Shown piece by piece: positions 13,139-24,647 of a stretch of DNA of 64,000 nucleotides. Both the position numbers and the translations under genes were made by a program. The DNA is from Syngnathus acus (taxonomy: Eukaryota; Chordata; Actinopteri; Syngnathiformes; Syngnathidae), in NCBI RefSeq assembly GCF_901709675.1, contig NC_051095.1:17906456-17970455 (forward strand), read 5' to 3'. Each line of letters opens with the position of its first letter. Position 1 is the first letter of the stretch. The notes beneath the pieces are model-generated. The model worked only from the letters and a program-made list of their open reading frames with translations. It had not been told where the DNA came from and made no database searches.

Positions 13139-13170
<32 letters not shown>
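13098..13170. repeat. (CA)n microsatellite
   Basis: About 73 bp of CA repeats are interrupted by several CG dinucleotides in the first half (near 13111-13120 and 13138-13142). Confidence 0.97.
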
Positions 13171-14463
13171 TGGATGAGTCAAGATATTACATTTGTAAAA
13201 CAAATAAATAAATTGCTTAATTTTGACATAGAAGGTTTTGGCCCAACACCATCCATATCCAACTTAGATGGAATTGTATTTCAAGCAATTTAATATCTTT
13301 ATTTCTTGTCTTTCAATCAGATTTTAGCTTCTATGAGTTGCCATGTCATTGTAATTTGCCTGGGGCCTTGAGAAGCCAAAATGCAGGTTTCGGCCCATAT
13401 ACATAATCTTTTATGCTATTTCTTATCTTTGTTTGTTTTGTTATTTTTTAATTAATCCGTTTTTAGATTCACCTCTCTTATACCTTTGCTCAGGCTCAGA
13501 TTGACGTCAGCAATTTTCTACCTTCGAATTAGTTGAGCTAGTATATGCTTTCTGATTGGGGTAGCATGCATAGTTATTTTGTGTATTATTTTGCTACATC
13601 TTAGTAAGTGGTTAAGGTCACTCAAAAATAAGCATAAAAAATGTTGCGGTTGTGATTCAATGCATAATGGAGATCACTTCCAATTCTTAACTAAAGGATG
13701 ATATGTCATTGATCAAAAGGGTTATGCCCAAAGTTTGACGGTCAATGTTTACTCAAGCATTTGTTCGACATGTTGTACAGTGTATTGCTAAAGCCAGAGG
13801 AGCAATAATCAGAGCACAGACCTGTTGTTTGTATGTTTTATTGACTTGCTCCGGAGGCTTCAGCCAGTTCACCCTCCGGCTTCCGCAGGGCTAATTGCCA
13901 ACTGCTCCCAAGCTTGTAAGACAGGAGCACACAGTGCCACATCATAAACAAGTTCAAAGCATACGTAGCTCTCTTTGAAAGATGAGCACGGCACTTCCTG
14001 AGGCCAAAGACAGTCTGTGTAGCCGCAAAGGTTTCATTACACCCATCTAGTTGTGATGCATCTCTGTGCTATGTGGATTTATTCAGTGGTCAAATGCAGA
14101 GCAAGCTTGTTTTTTTTTTCTGCACGTCAAAAACAAAGCCTTGTCATATTCTTGTAAAATAAGCCAATGATTTTTAAGTGGAGATAGCGGAACTCATACA
14201 ATCTCACATACCGATAACCACGGAATATGTGCACATTTATTGCATACTCCAAGTAAAGTGCAGTGAAAATGTCAAAACACTTAAGAACGAATGAGGCAAT
14301 AATGAAGGCCTCATTGGCTTTCTGTCAAATCTATAGCATCAAACTGAAACCCAAGTCACACTACACAAAGGGGAAAAAAAACAACAGCAATCAGGTTGAA
14401 TGCTGTTGCATCATTTAAAAAACAAATTAAAAGTGAAAATGGCTCCAATGTAATGTGATTAAG
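13171..14463. other. No recognisable gene or repeat
   Basis: No coding exon or named element was found. The sequence is AT-rich with short homopolymer runs. Confidence 0.4.
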
Positions 14464-14503
14464 TCAGGTCAAGTTTATTTATATATCCCTGAATCACAGA
14501 AAC
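14464..14503 (-). mobile_element. L2-type LINE 3' tail fragment
   Basis: The sequence TCAGGTCAAGTTTATTTATA followed by TATCCCTGAATCACA is the reverse complement of the end of the L2 LINE at 60765-61709 (GATTTAGGGCTATACAAATAAACTTGACTT), with a few changes. Only about 40 bp of the 3' terminus is recognisable. This fits extreme 5' truncation, or a SINE that shares the LINE tail. Confidence 0.55.
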
Positions 14504-14622
14504 AAAGTTGTTGAATTTGGATTACAGTGGGAAACGTATTTTCCATTGAGTTAGGTCTTACAGCTGTTTTTAACTAATTTTTGGGTGTGGAATCTAAACC
14601 GATCTCAGGTCAAGTTTTTGAG

Positions 14623-14652
14623 CTATATATATATATATATACATATATGTAA

Positions 14653-14703
<51 letters not shown>

Positions 14704-14711
14704 CATGTATA
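14623..14711. repeat. (TA)n-rich microsatellite
   Basis: TA dinucleotides are broken by CA and GTAA interruptions, including ACATATATGT palindromic pieces. Protein frames reading Tyr-Ile here are artefacts. Confidence 0.95.
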
Positions 14712-15251
14712 GATATTCTGAATTTTAATTTTGGAGAAAAATCTGTGACGTACTGAAGCCGCATACAGGAACGTGAATTTACTCTCAAGAAGTTGTTTTC
14801 CTTTTTTTTCCTGCCAGACTGCTCTCTGACATACAAAGGAACAAATAGGTCAAAATGTGGTAGGGTGCTGTGACTAGATCATTCGCTTTAAAACACGCGT
14901 GATCTTGCATAATAAGACCATTTACAATCTGACATGCAATAATGAATACCAGCAGACTTATTGCCCTGAAAGATAAACTTTAATCAAGCTTCCTTTGATT
15001 TCCTTCTGTTTGAGCATGCCTTGGCATATGCTGTTGTATTCACCACACCAAAGGTAAATAGCGAAAGGGAAGTTATTTAAGATTGTTCATTTAAATGTGA
15101 GTGCTTCTGCTAATATAATCACCAAAGGGTGACCCTCCAATCAATCTTTGTTTGATTTATTGTAACCATAATCTGATTCCCTATTAAGTGAAGCACAGGT
15201 GCCACACTACTAAATGGATTACTATATTCTATATTGTTTAATTACAGAGTG

Positions 15252-15345
15252 AAGACAAGGAAAATCCATATATATATATACGGATTTTATGGAGATATAT
15301 ATATATATATATATAAGACAAGGAAAATCCATATATATATACATA
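15252..15345. repeat. TA tract with local duplication
   Basis: The phrase AGACAAGGAAAATCCATATA occurs at about 15252 and again at about 15316, each followed by TA repeats. GGATTTT, the complement of AAAATCC, lies between them. This looks like a slippage or template-switch duplication around a TA tract. Confidence 0.8.
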
Positions 15346-18065
15346 TTTTAGGTGACAGGGTTCAAACTGTTAAAACATAAAACATATAGCACGTATTGTA
15401 TATACTAAAGGTGTACTTCCATTTCTGTTTGAAGACTATGTGTGCAAAGCAAAGACCTCTCCTTGTTGCAACCTTTTCATATGCAAAAAAATATAGCCTT
15501 AAGTAATAGGAAAAAAGTAAAAGGATACACGTGCAAATACGTATAGTTCAAACTAACATTCCTAAACTATTATTCTGTCTGCAGAGGACATGCATCTGTA
15601 AACTAAAGAATGCTTTTCAATCAAGTCAACCAATTCTCTGGAGAGCTCAATTCATTTGTCTTTTTAATAATGCAAAATGTAATAATGGATATAATTTGCT
15701 TCTTCTCGGCGGCCTCTGGGATTCTGAGGATGCAGAATGCCATCCTGGCATCTAAATGTCTTCCATACAAGATTAACAATTGACAAAAGGGTTGTGGGTT
15801 GCGGGGTGATTATTGGCTGAAGGCACAGATTAAAGCAAAGCACAAATGCGGCTGACAGTTTGGTTATCTGTTTTGGACTAAATGAAAAGCATGGCCTGAA
15901 TCCATCAAAGGAGATTAGGAAAATGTGAGCCCATTACTGACGTCCTCTCAAGTTGGCATGTCTGTAAACATCCATCTTATTCCTTCTTTTTTTCCTGGTT
16001 TTGATTGAAAGCTGAATCTTTCACTTCACCCCATCACTCAGAAGAGACATCTTCAAATTTTGTTAGCAATCCAATTTCTGTAGTCACTCAAAAGGTATTA
16101 TTCTAATTCTCTTCCTTATGCAGATTTTGATTTAAAATAAAATGTTCTCGTTGATGACATACAACAGTGGTATAAGGGGAATCAGATACACATATGTTGT
16201 GTATTAAAGTTGATGAAAAGCTGGAAATAGAATTATCAGGAGACTTTATCCAAGTAGTCTTAGAGCACCACTAAGTATTTTGACCGTCGAGTGACAAAAT
16301 CACGGCTGACATTGTAACTGTCAAGGGCACATTTTCCTCAACTCAAGGGGAGATCCACAGGGAGAAACAACTAAGGATGTCAGGAAACGTGACAGTACTT
16401 CGTGACTTTATTGGCCATGCACATTTTTCAGTCATAGTCATTACCCTTTGCCACGCGCCATCCTCCACGCACGCTGGCAAAAAGATGGGCCTGTGATTTG
16501 TGTTATATGTGCAACCTATGGTCTTCAGGGAAAACAAGGAAAACGTTTTGTCAAAACCCATTTTTTATCACATTGGGTTGCCAATTACTCATAAAGTCAG
16601 CTCAACAACTACAGCTTGGAATTGATTTAAAAACATGTCAGGCCAAATTATTCTAGGATTGTTATTTGTATGGGTCATATAAACAAAAAAACAAAGGGCA
16701 CTTAATTAAAGGACATATACCTGCTACATTTGTACTTTTAGGTAAAGAATCATGCTAAAAGATCTATATTATAGATATATCGTACAGATACAGTGTACTA
16801 CTAATAAAATAATAAAATACTGTACATTTAAAATATGTACAGCATAAGATATGAATATATATTATATAAAGCGCGGGTATTTAATAGGTGGTCTCTATTT
16901 GTGGCCCCTGAATTGTTATGGCCCTTTCCAAGATCCAAGTGGGCACTCTCATAGCACTAGTATGGTTGTAAACCAATTTTCATTTCACACAGCACTGTGG
17001 ACTAACGTATTTAGTGTTTACTGTATGTGAGGCGATCAGTGCACCAGGTTGGCGCCTGACATGTGGCAGGCGCACGGAATTAAAAGTGTTTTCATTCACT
17101 GTTTTGTAGTTTGGGCAGCACGTGTAGACTGGTACCTGCGTCAATGCAAGCAATAAACAGACAGACTCTATGATAGGGCCACAAATCACTGGTCGTTATC
17201 GAAAATATGTTGATCTCTATTCTTCATGTACGTACCTTAAGCATTCTTTTTCTTGTACATTTGTTATTCAAGCAGTCCAGTTCATGTGGTTTATGGTCAT
17301 TGATGATAGTACAGTGACTTGAAGCAGAGGTTGCGACTCAGTCTGCAATGTGTGCACTGCATTTTGAATTTTGCTTGGCTGTGTGCATAAATCACAAAGT
17401 AAGACGCGACACTTTAAGTGCCCTGTTAGCCGTGACTGTGCGTTGATTGCAAAGTCAGCTTTTTCTAGTCGACTACCAGAAGTCTTTGACTTTCAGAATA
17501 GAAGCGGAATACAGGAAGTGCTATGTTAACAACCAGATACAGCCCTCCACATCATTTAGTGTGACCCGTGAAAACATTATCCGTCGACTTCGTGTGTCAA
17601 TACTAAAATAACAAATTATCTTCACTTAAGAAATACAGATATTGCTAGCAATCTTTATTACCATCCAGCTTTTTAAAATATTTCAACAGTTTTTACTAGT
17701 CTCTGATTTCAAAACTAGTTATCAGTTTGTTGTGTAGTCCATATTTTGAATAATACAAGGCGTTGACAGTCATGATGGCAGTGTTCTTAGCGATATCATT
17801 TGTAAGTGTACTCATTAGATTACTGTTATTATCAATCTTTGTTTATGTACAATTACCATTCTGTATGTGATTATTCTTTGTCTCTTGAAGCCAACCCAAA
17901 TGTACGTCATGGAGTGTGAGCCACCGGCTTAATTACATAAGCCTCTCAAGGAGTCATGGAAAGCTTGAGATGCACCAGTTGGATATATTCCGGCCACTGG
18001 AGGCTTTCAGCTGATAAATTTTCATAGCTCAAACATGTAGGTGTAAGATCGGTGTTGACAGCAGT
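15346..18065. other. No recognisable gene or repeat
   Basis: This is 2.7 kb of AT-rich sequence without an identifiable exon, terminal repeat or SINE. A TA-rich patch lies at about 16770-16870. Confidence 0.4.
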
Positions 18066-18200
18066 GATGGCTCGAGTTCTTTTTTCTCTCTCTCCTGGGT
18101 CTCACGGGGGTCTTGACCAAGATATAGGGGGGCTGAGAAAATAATTAATGAATATATTTTAGAATATCAAATGCTGGGGAGACTTAACTGTTCATGCTAA
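18066..18200 (+). repeat. Unnamed repeat, copy A
   Basis: The string CTTGACCAAGATATAGGGGG with flanking GGGTCTCACGGGG and GGCTGAGAAAATAATTA matches 53795-53925 over roughly 100 bp with scattered differences. I do not recognise the family and see no terminal repeats. The two copies are 35 kb apart, so this is a dispersed element. Confidence 0.6.
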
Positions 18201-18859
18201 CAGCTTAGTCACTACCCTCCATAGTAGCACGTTTATAACATTTCCGACCATGTGAGATCAGGCAAATAATAAGGGGCTTCCCACAAAGCAACATATGGGC
18301 ATGTGGAAGCACTCAGACAGCTCCTTGGTAGCATGCTGATATGCTCCATCTACTTCCACCCAGGTGCTACAACTACCAACCTGCAGTGATGACAAACACT
18401 GGACTCATTAATGACAGTAAGCACACTTGTTATCAAGGTACCCTCCCAGGCCAGACCTCACAATTACTAGTGTAAAATAAAGAAGAGAAGAAGGCACTTA
18501 GCTAGAATAAACAAAGAACACAGGAGGCAAAAATAAGTAAGCCAATGAAAATGAAAATATCTTTGTGTTGCGTGTTTCTGGACTTACTAATAAAAACATC
18601 AGTTATATCGAAGCACTATCACATCCTACACTCTACAGAGATCACTGATAAAGTATTAAATTCAGTATTATCTGTGCCTTATTATGTTAATATCAGAATA
18701 AGACTGTGTTAAATCAAAAGAAAGCCTAAATACTACTTTGAGTGTACTGCTTGATAGCCAAATATAGCCTGTTGTCATTATAATTTAGTTTTATCCTGCA
18801 TAAAAAAATGCCCAACTAGAAACAAACACAGTGTATAACTGTGATGCAAAGTACCTATA

Positions 18860-19400
18860 TTTAGGATGCCCGCTAATGGCCGCCGGAGAATATTTTGTAC
18901 GGCCAATAACCGATTGCTTCTACCCTTGGCTACAATGCCGAGTGGGACCCGCATTAAAGTAAGTCATTGTAAACTTAAAACATTTTGCTGTTATTGCGGG
19001 TATTTTGACAGCTTGTCTGCGACTAACGGACGTGTGACATATGACATAACCCTAACACTATGTCCGCCTGAAGAAGCTTTCGGAGGAGGAAGGCGGGAGT
19101 GAGCGGGTATGAACAAGGAGTGGATAAGAACGAACGAGAGAATATTGAGTCGAGTGTAAGAAGCAACAGGAAAAAAAAGTGGCGATAAACTAGGACCACA
19201 ATGCGACCCCTGTCTCCCTGTGACGAGTGCGTTGTTGGGCCGCTGGGCTTCCCCTGTTGATGACCTCCGACAACCGCGAACCTGTCGGCAACTGCAGCCT
19301 TGGAGAAATGTCTCCCCTGTGTCCCTTGACTACGGTTAGGCGGTGCGGCTTTGTAAAGCTCTTTCACAGCTACTAAATAGTGTAGATATTCTGATATATG
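18860..19400. other. CpG-containing GC-richer block
   Basis: This 0.5-kb block holds many CpG dinucleotides (for example GGCCGCCGGAG, GAGTCGAGTG, ACAACCGCGAACCTGTCGGC), unlike the CpG-poor flanks. It has no recognisable coding frame, since the 126-residue minus-strand frame has no known motif. It could be an unmethylated CpG island or promoter, a non-coding exon, or a young GC-rich transposon. None of these can be separated from sequence alone. Confidence 0.4.
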
Positions 19401-19847
19401 CACTTCACCATTTTAATCAAAAAGGGTTACTCATCTGTTGGACTATGACTTTTTGTTCACGTGTGCTGACGATGGATGGAGGGGTGGACAGGTGACCAAA
19501 TCCCTTTTAAATTGACGAGGACAAATGGACAGGGGGATGATTACGTATATTGTGAATAAGCATGGACGGATGAGGTTGGAAGAGCGCCCAGGTCGCAAAC
19601 GACGGAGGACGGACCAGCAATTGTTTTTTAAGTTCCTACCTGTGGAAATGAAATCAGCAAAACGTACCTGTATTCAAAAGTTAGTCGATTGTGTTCATAA
19701 ATGAGTGCTTTTGAGTGTATCCACCACCTACCTACAATAAGCATTCATGAAAAACAGACGGCACGCTGTCGACCCTTTTATTTTACGATGGACGCAGACA
19801 TTTAAGGTATAATTTTTCTGATTGATGGAAATGGGTACAAATCATGG

Positions 19848-20538
19848 GGTTAAATCAGTGGTTCCCAAACTTTTGCAGGCTGGCGCCCCCTTTGGCTCCC
19901 CAGTGAATTCCTAGCGCCCTATCCCCCCCCCCCCCCCCCCAAGGCACATATGGAAACAAACACCTCTTTCTTGATATTTGGTTTGCTGCAATTTGAAAAG
20001 AGAAAGGTTAAACACAAATGTGTATTTCACAAATAAAACCCAATTTAGTATTTAGTAAACCAATTTATTTTTTAGCAGTTTTAACTGTTTCAGCAACATA
20101 GAATCGTAAATAAACATTCCACCAGTAACCTTCATTGTCTCACACGTAATATTAATGGGATGGATGTGCTTGGTGCAGGGACATAAGCTTCTCAACATCA
20201 GGCTGGAACTCACTAAGAAGAAGTTGTAGATCCCCGCGGTCAGTAATTTTCAGTCGGTTTCTTTGCTTGGATAGAAGCAAGGTGACTGCATGATGTTGAC
20301 CGCCAGAATGCGGTTTTTATTATAAGATAAAATTCTGAACATTACATGCTTGAAATTACAAACCTGAGCTTTTGCTTTTGTAGTCTATGCTGTCGGATCT
20401 GACTGGGCCAGAGCGGCGTGTTGTGTACAAATCGACTGCCGCCCCCCTACCGCCCCTTTCTTCCTCACCGCCCCCCCAGATCTTTCCACCGCCCCCAGGG
20501 GGGCGGTACCGCCCACTTTGGGAACCACTGGGTTAAAT
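19848..20538. mobile_element. Non-autonomous hAT element with 8-bp TSDs
   Basis: The element spans 19856-20530. It starts CAGTGGTTCCCAAAC and ends with the complementary TTTGGGAACCACTG. It is flanked by the perfect 8-bp direct repeat GGTTAAAT (19848-19855 and 20531-20538), as expected for hAT insertion. The interior is about 675 bp with no intact transposase frame. It carries a poly-C run (19923-19940) near the left end and CCGCCCCCC-rich sequence near the right end. The family is a deletion derivative dependent on a transposase elsewhere. Confidence 0.92.
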
Positions 20539-20570
20539 TATCCATTAGCCTTTTAATTATGTAGATCAAT

Positions 20571-20836
20571 TCATCCATTTTCTACCACTTATCTCATGCA
20601 GGGTCATGAGTGAGCTGGAGCTAACTTTATGTGGGCCCTGGGCTGCCAGTCAAGCACAGGGCACATATACACATACAGTACAAACAAATGCCAATAAATT
20701 AACCTAACATGCACAATTTTGAATGAGGGTGGAAGCCAGAGTACACAAAAAAAAATCCATACCCAAGCAGAGACCATTGCGAATGCAAGATTCAAACCCA
20801 GCTGGCAGACCCCGTGGCCCACGGTGCTACCATTTA
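20571..20836 (-). mobile_element. Decayed full-length tRNA-SINE
   Basis: In reverse order the sequence keeps the tail (TCATCCATTTTCTACC), the body (GAGCTGGAGC, GCACAGGGCACATA, AACCTAACATGCA) and the tRNA-like head (TTCAAACCCAGC in place of the reversed B box, then GGTGCTACCA). It is far more diverged than the copies at 24648, 25685 and 48867, so it is an old insertion. Confidence 0.75.
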
Positions 20837-21104
20837 TAACGACTTCAATGTGAATGATTAATGATGACAGCGTTAGCTTTGTGAAAACATGTATTGGTAG
20901 ACTGATATCTATTGTCATGAGATGCAAGGGACCTAAACAAAAGCTCGAAACTATGATTTTGAAACCCATTTTGATGAGAGCAAATTACACACTAAATTGT
21001 TGTCAACATTTTAAAAGTGAAGATTGAAATAACAGAGCCCTACTTAAATTTTGGATTCCTACCTGAGGGAAGGGATCAGAACTTATTACTCCAGTCTTAA
21101 CGCC

Positions 21105-21335
21105 TTTACGCTGGCTCCCGGTCAGCTGTCCAATTGACTTTAGGATTCTCTAACAAGTCAGGTCGATTAGTGGAGCCCAGGTTTCAAAGCAAACATGGTG
21201 AAGCGGCATTTAGTCGTTATGCTGCACGCAAACGAAATAAATTGCCAACAGAAGAGAAGTCAGCCCCATGTATAAATGCCTTTAAATCCATGTTAAAAAT
21301 TATGCCTTTTACCCCACAGTGCTTTGATTTACATC
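21105..21335 (+). pseudogene. LINE reverse transcriptase C-terminal remnant
   Basis: The WLPV-like start of the motif survives as GGCTCCCGGTCAG (Trp-Leu-Pro-Val). It is followed after a frame change by the SKHGEAAFSRYAARKRNKLP segment and an INAFKSMLKI segment, corresponding to the FKxRLK motif near the C-terminus of such proteins. Frame shifts and substitutions make it inactive. The gene normally encodes endonuclease plus reverse transcriptase; only the last 80 or so residues remain. Confidence 0.65.
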
Positions 21336-21507
21336 TTGTAAACATTTTTAAAGTGGCTTTCATTATACGGTCTGACAGTTATGTCAGAGAGCTAGGTTTT
21401 TATTTTTATTTTTTTTGCTTTTAAATGTCAAATAGTTTGTTTGTAAATGTAATCTTTGTCAATGTACTACATTCTTTTAATAATTTTAATAATATAGTAT
21501 ATTGTGT

Positions 21508-21823
21508 GCGGCACGGTGACGCAATGGTTAGCACGTCCGCCTCAGAGTTCAGAGGGTGCGGGTTCGATTCCACCTCCGCCACTTCCTGTGTGGAGTTTGC
21601 ATGTTCTCCCCGTGCCTGCGTGGGTTTCCTCCCACATCCCAAAAACAGACGGATTGAGAACTCCAAATTGCCCGTAGGTGTGACTGCGAGTGCAGATGGT
21701 TGTTCGTCTCTATATGTGCCTTGCGATTGGCTGGCCCCCCGCCTACTGCCCAATGACTGCTGGGATAGGCTCTAGCACGACCGCCACCCCCGTGGGGACA
21801 AGCGGTAGAGAAAATGGATGGAA
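21508..21823 (+). mobile_element. tRNA-derived SINE inserted in LINE 3' UTR
   Basis: The head GCGGCACGGTGACGCAATGG leads through an A-box region (ATGGTTAGCACG) to a B box (GGTTCGATTCC). The standard body follows (TGTGGAGTTTGCATGTTCTC, CCCACATCCCAAAAACA, GATTGGCTGG), and the end is AAAATGGATGGA. Compared with the copy at 48867 it has lost about 20-25 bp in the TTCTCCGGGCACTCC region and a further piece near GGCTGGC. I could not define a clean target duplication. Confidence 0.9.
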
Positions 21824-21965
21824 GGATATACCTTTGTATGCTATGCCTTCAGCCATTCTGTTTGTAAATACTTTTACATGTTGTGCTTTTGGTTATGTGA
21901 AGCATATTGAGTTAGCTGCCTTGTGTATCAAATGTGCTATATGGTAAATTAATTTGCCTTGCCTA

Positions 21966-23689
21966 AATTTGTGATGTGTCCAATATAACTTTTTTAATTG
22001 GGCGTTTTTCTTAAATAATTCGCTGCATACAATGAAACAGAGAGAAACATTATACCAAGTCGTACTATTAAATGTGATGTATGACAGAAGTGTACTGTGC
22101 AAGATATTGAGAAAACAAGGACTGAACAATAAAAAGCCCCTGTGTGCAAAATGGGTGAAGTCTTGTAGTCTATGAAAATGAAGCCAATGAAAATGTGCTT
22201 AGGTGATGTACCTCTGCAATTCCCTCAAACCGTAGGGGTCTGAAATAATGGGTCCTTGGCAGTGTGCACTCCATCTTTGTTCTCCAGCATATCGACACAT
22301 AAATGCCATTGGACAGCTCATACTTATTATTCTCAGATGGTTTTGGAAATGAGACCCTGGCTGTTTTCTCAATTTGGAGCCCTAAGGCAGTGATTTAAAG
22401 AGATAAAAGGGGCTAAATTCTGGCACGAAAGCATAGTCCAATTTATCATTGACATGACCTTGACTCACTCAGGAGACATGAATCTTGAGAAGCTGGTGAT
22501 ATAAAGGTGGAGTGCTACAGGTCCACCATCTCATTCAAGGTATCCTTAGTAATAACCAGGCAATCTTAAGGTTAACAGGGCCACTCTCACTTACATGTCA
22601 ATGTTTAGACATAACCTCCAATGGAGACCTGTCAAACGCACCCAGCTAGTCTCGAATATTTAAGATGAAGACAATTATATCAGACAAAAACACATTACAC
22701 TGCATTAACACTGTCACTTACTGTACAGTACGTATATTAATTTTGAGCAATGACAAATTCTGACGTCACGTAAATTACTTATTTACGTCTTGAGGTCCAC
22801 CTTGGTGTTCCTCCTGTTCCAAAATATTTTATTCCACGGAGTCAACTTGCCGACTTTACTGTCATTCATATGCACACTGCAAACTTATACAGTGGAAAGT
22901 TGGGGGGAAAAGTAGTCCAACGCCTCTATAGGAGACGGCTACCAGAGTCAAAACTGTATGCCGAGGCAAACTTGATTTTATGAAGTCAAAAAAGTCAAAG
23001 TAAAAAAGTAAATGCTAGCGGACAGTTGCGTTGATTCAAATAAACCAATTGAAGTTACATCAATAAATGATGATTATATCAAATACTAAGGTGGTGAAAA
23101 GAAATCCACCCCCTACTCAAGACTTTCTTTTAGCGAGCAAAAAATAATAATTTTTATTCAGCCCTACAAAATGTTGACGTAGGCTTTTGAGGTTTTATAT
23201 ACCTTCTTCTTTTTGGCCTCTGTGTCCCAGACAGCTGTCCTTTCCTTGACATCGGTGAAAGCCATCTAATCTCACTATGATCTGATTAGACAGCGTGTGC
23301 CAAATTAAAGAGCAACAACCTTGGGCGGGCTGTCAGGCAAACATGCTGCAAGACGCTTTTAGATAGATATTATAATGTGCTCCAAATCAGGTTAAAATAC
23401 AATCTGCAAAAAGTCCTGTCTTTTTTGGCCTGTGTTTATGCAGTGGGGCCCTGAAGACAAATGTCCCTAACGTTTGAAAATTCTCAACTCAAACAAAATC
23501 TGAGGGATAAATTGGGCTCTACAGTTATAGGTCCCGTTTATCAAATACAGCACAGTGAAACACTCTCCATTTTTATAGCATTTTTGTCCTTGGGTATAGT
23601 ATAGCTGTTTTGAGGCTCCCATGTTGCCACTATTCAGAGAAGATGCAAAGAGGAGAACAACTTGCAACTGGCCACCTTAAATACCCGTA
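21966..23689. other. No recognisable gene or repeat
   Basis: No supported exon or named element is seen in this 1.7-kb stretch. A phrase near 23098-23120 (GAAATCCACCCCCTACTC) looks repeat-like, but I could not extend it. Confidence 0.4.
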
Positions 23690-24027
23690 ACTGGAGATGT
23701 TTTGTAAAGAAGAATGGTCAAAATACCTTCAACCAGAATCCAGACTTTTATTGGAAGCTATAGAAAACGTTTAGAGGCTGTTATTTCTGCAAAAGGAGGA
23801 TTTTTCTGTTGGGGTGCCCAAATGTATGCACCTGTCTACTTTTGTTTAGGTAATGATTGCACACTTACTGTAAATCATATAAACGTCATTTCACTTCTCA
23901 AATATCACTGGTTTTGTCTGCTATATGATATATTTAACTGAAATTGCTGATCCGAACAATCAATGATTTATAAAGGAAAATCTTGAAAATGATCAAGGGT
24001 GCCCAAACGTTTGCATTCGACTGTGTA
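23690..24027 (+). mobile_element. Tc1-type DNA transposon 3' end
   Basis: The segment runs from the end of a transposase frame (see the pseudogene at 23702-23830) into a non-coding 3' region. It ends GGGTGCCCAAACGTTTGCATTCGACTGT followed by TA, which matches the Tc1-family terminal motif I remember from fishes (reading inward, ACAGTCG...CAAA...TTGGGCACCC). The TA is the expected target dinucleotide. The 5' half, with the other inverted repeat and the DDE catalytic domain, is not visible upstream. Confidence 0.65.
23702..23830 (+). pseudogene. Tc1-like transposase C-terminus remnant
   Basis: The frame beginning near 23714 reads KIPSTRIQTFIGSYRKRLEA, then VISAKGGF. This resembles the last residues of fish Tc1-like transposases (an IPxxRIQxLIxSYxKRLxAVIxAKGG pattern). 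The catalytic DDE residues lie upstream in a complete protein and are absent here, so the copy cannot encode an active enzyme. Confidence 0.6.
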
Positions 24028-24068
24028 TATATATATCACACAAGGACGAAATGCTTTGACCACAAAAA

Positions 24069-24190
24069 TCCATCCATTCATTTTCTATACCGCTTGTCCC
24101 CACGGGGGTCGCGGGTGTGCTGGAGCCTATCCCAGCCGTCATCGTGCAGTAGGCAGGGGACACCCCGGACCGGTTGCCAGCCAATCGCAG
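24069..24190 (-). mobile_element. 5'-truncated tRNA-SINE
   Basis: The reversed tail (TCCATCCATTCATTTTCTAT) and the last ~100 bp of the SINE body (CCCCACGGGGGTCGCGGGTG, GGAGCCTATCCCAGCCGTCA, GGTTGCCAGCCAATCGCAG) are well preserved. The copy stops before the rest of the body and the tRNA-like head. It is close in sequence to the full-length copies, so the truncation happened on insertion and is not due to age. Confidence 0.9.
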
Positions 24191-24468
24191 AACTCATCTA
24201 CACAAAATGTACATATTAGAACTAAAAATAAGCACTGGCGTGTATTTGAAGCCAGAAAAGACATCCTCTTGCTCAGTCTGCATGTCGATATGCCAGGTAA
24301 CGTTTACACAACTTAGCCAAACAGTGAAACCTGCCCTTGTTGTGGGGTCACTTTTGGTAGTGTTTTCTGCATGTTGGGAATTTGCGATGTTTGCAATCAT
24401 AGACCTCTTCATGTGCAGTGTAATAAAGACCCACTACTGATATATATATATACACACGTGTATATATA

Positions 24469-24642
24469 TACCGTAATTTTCGGACTATAAGTCGCGGTTT
24501 TTTTTCATAGTTTGGGTGGGGGGGCGACTTATACTCAGGAGCGATTTATATACATATATATGGTTTTTTTTCACTTTTTTGGGCATTTTATGGCTGGTGC
24601 GACTTATACTCCGGTGCGACTTATAGTCCGAAAATTACGGTA
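24469..24642. mobile_element. 174-bp hAT-like MITE, copy 1
   Basis: The element begins TACCGTAATTTTCGGACTAT and ends with the reverse complement (ATAGTCCGAAAATTACGGTA). Subterminal repeats reading GCGACTTATACTC occur near both ends. It is the same length as the copy at 40542-40715 and differs from it at two bases by eye. It sits in a TA tract (flanks TATATATA and TATATCCA), so its target duplication is ambiguous. It encodes no protein. Confidence 0.92.
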
Positions 24643-24647
24643 TATAT

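Larger units (their letters stand above)
21060..21965 (+). mobile_element. L2/Rex1-like LINE 3' end, split by a SINE
   Basis: The 5' part (about 21105-21330) encodes a decayed C-terminus of the LINE reverse transcriptase protein, including SKHGEAAFSRYAARKRNKLP. Homologous fish LINEs have a KHGExAFSYYAxxxWNxLP-like segment at this point. The stretch at 21830-21965 contains GTGAAGCATATTGAGTTAGC and ends CTATATGGTAAATTAATTTGCC, a typical LINE 3' end of this clade. The SINE at 21508-21823 interrupts the 3' UTR. The 5' end is truncated. Confidence 0.75.
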
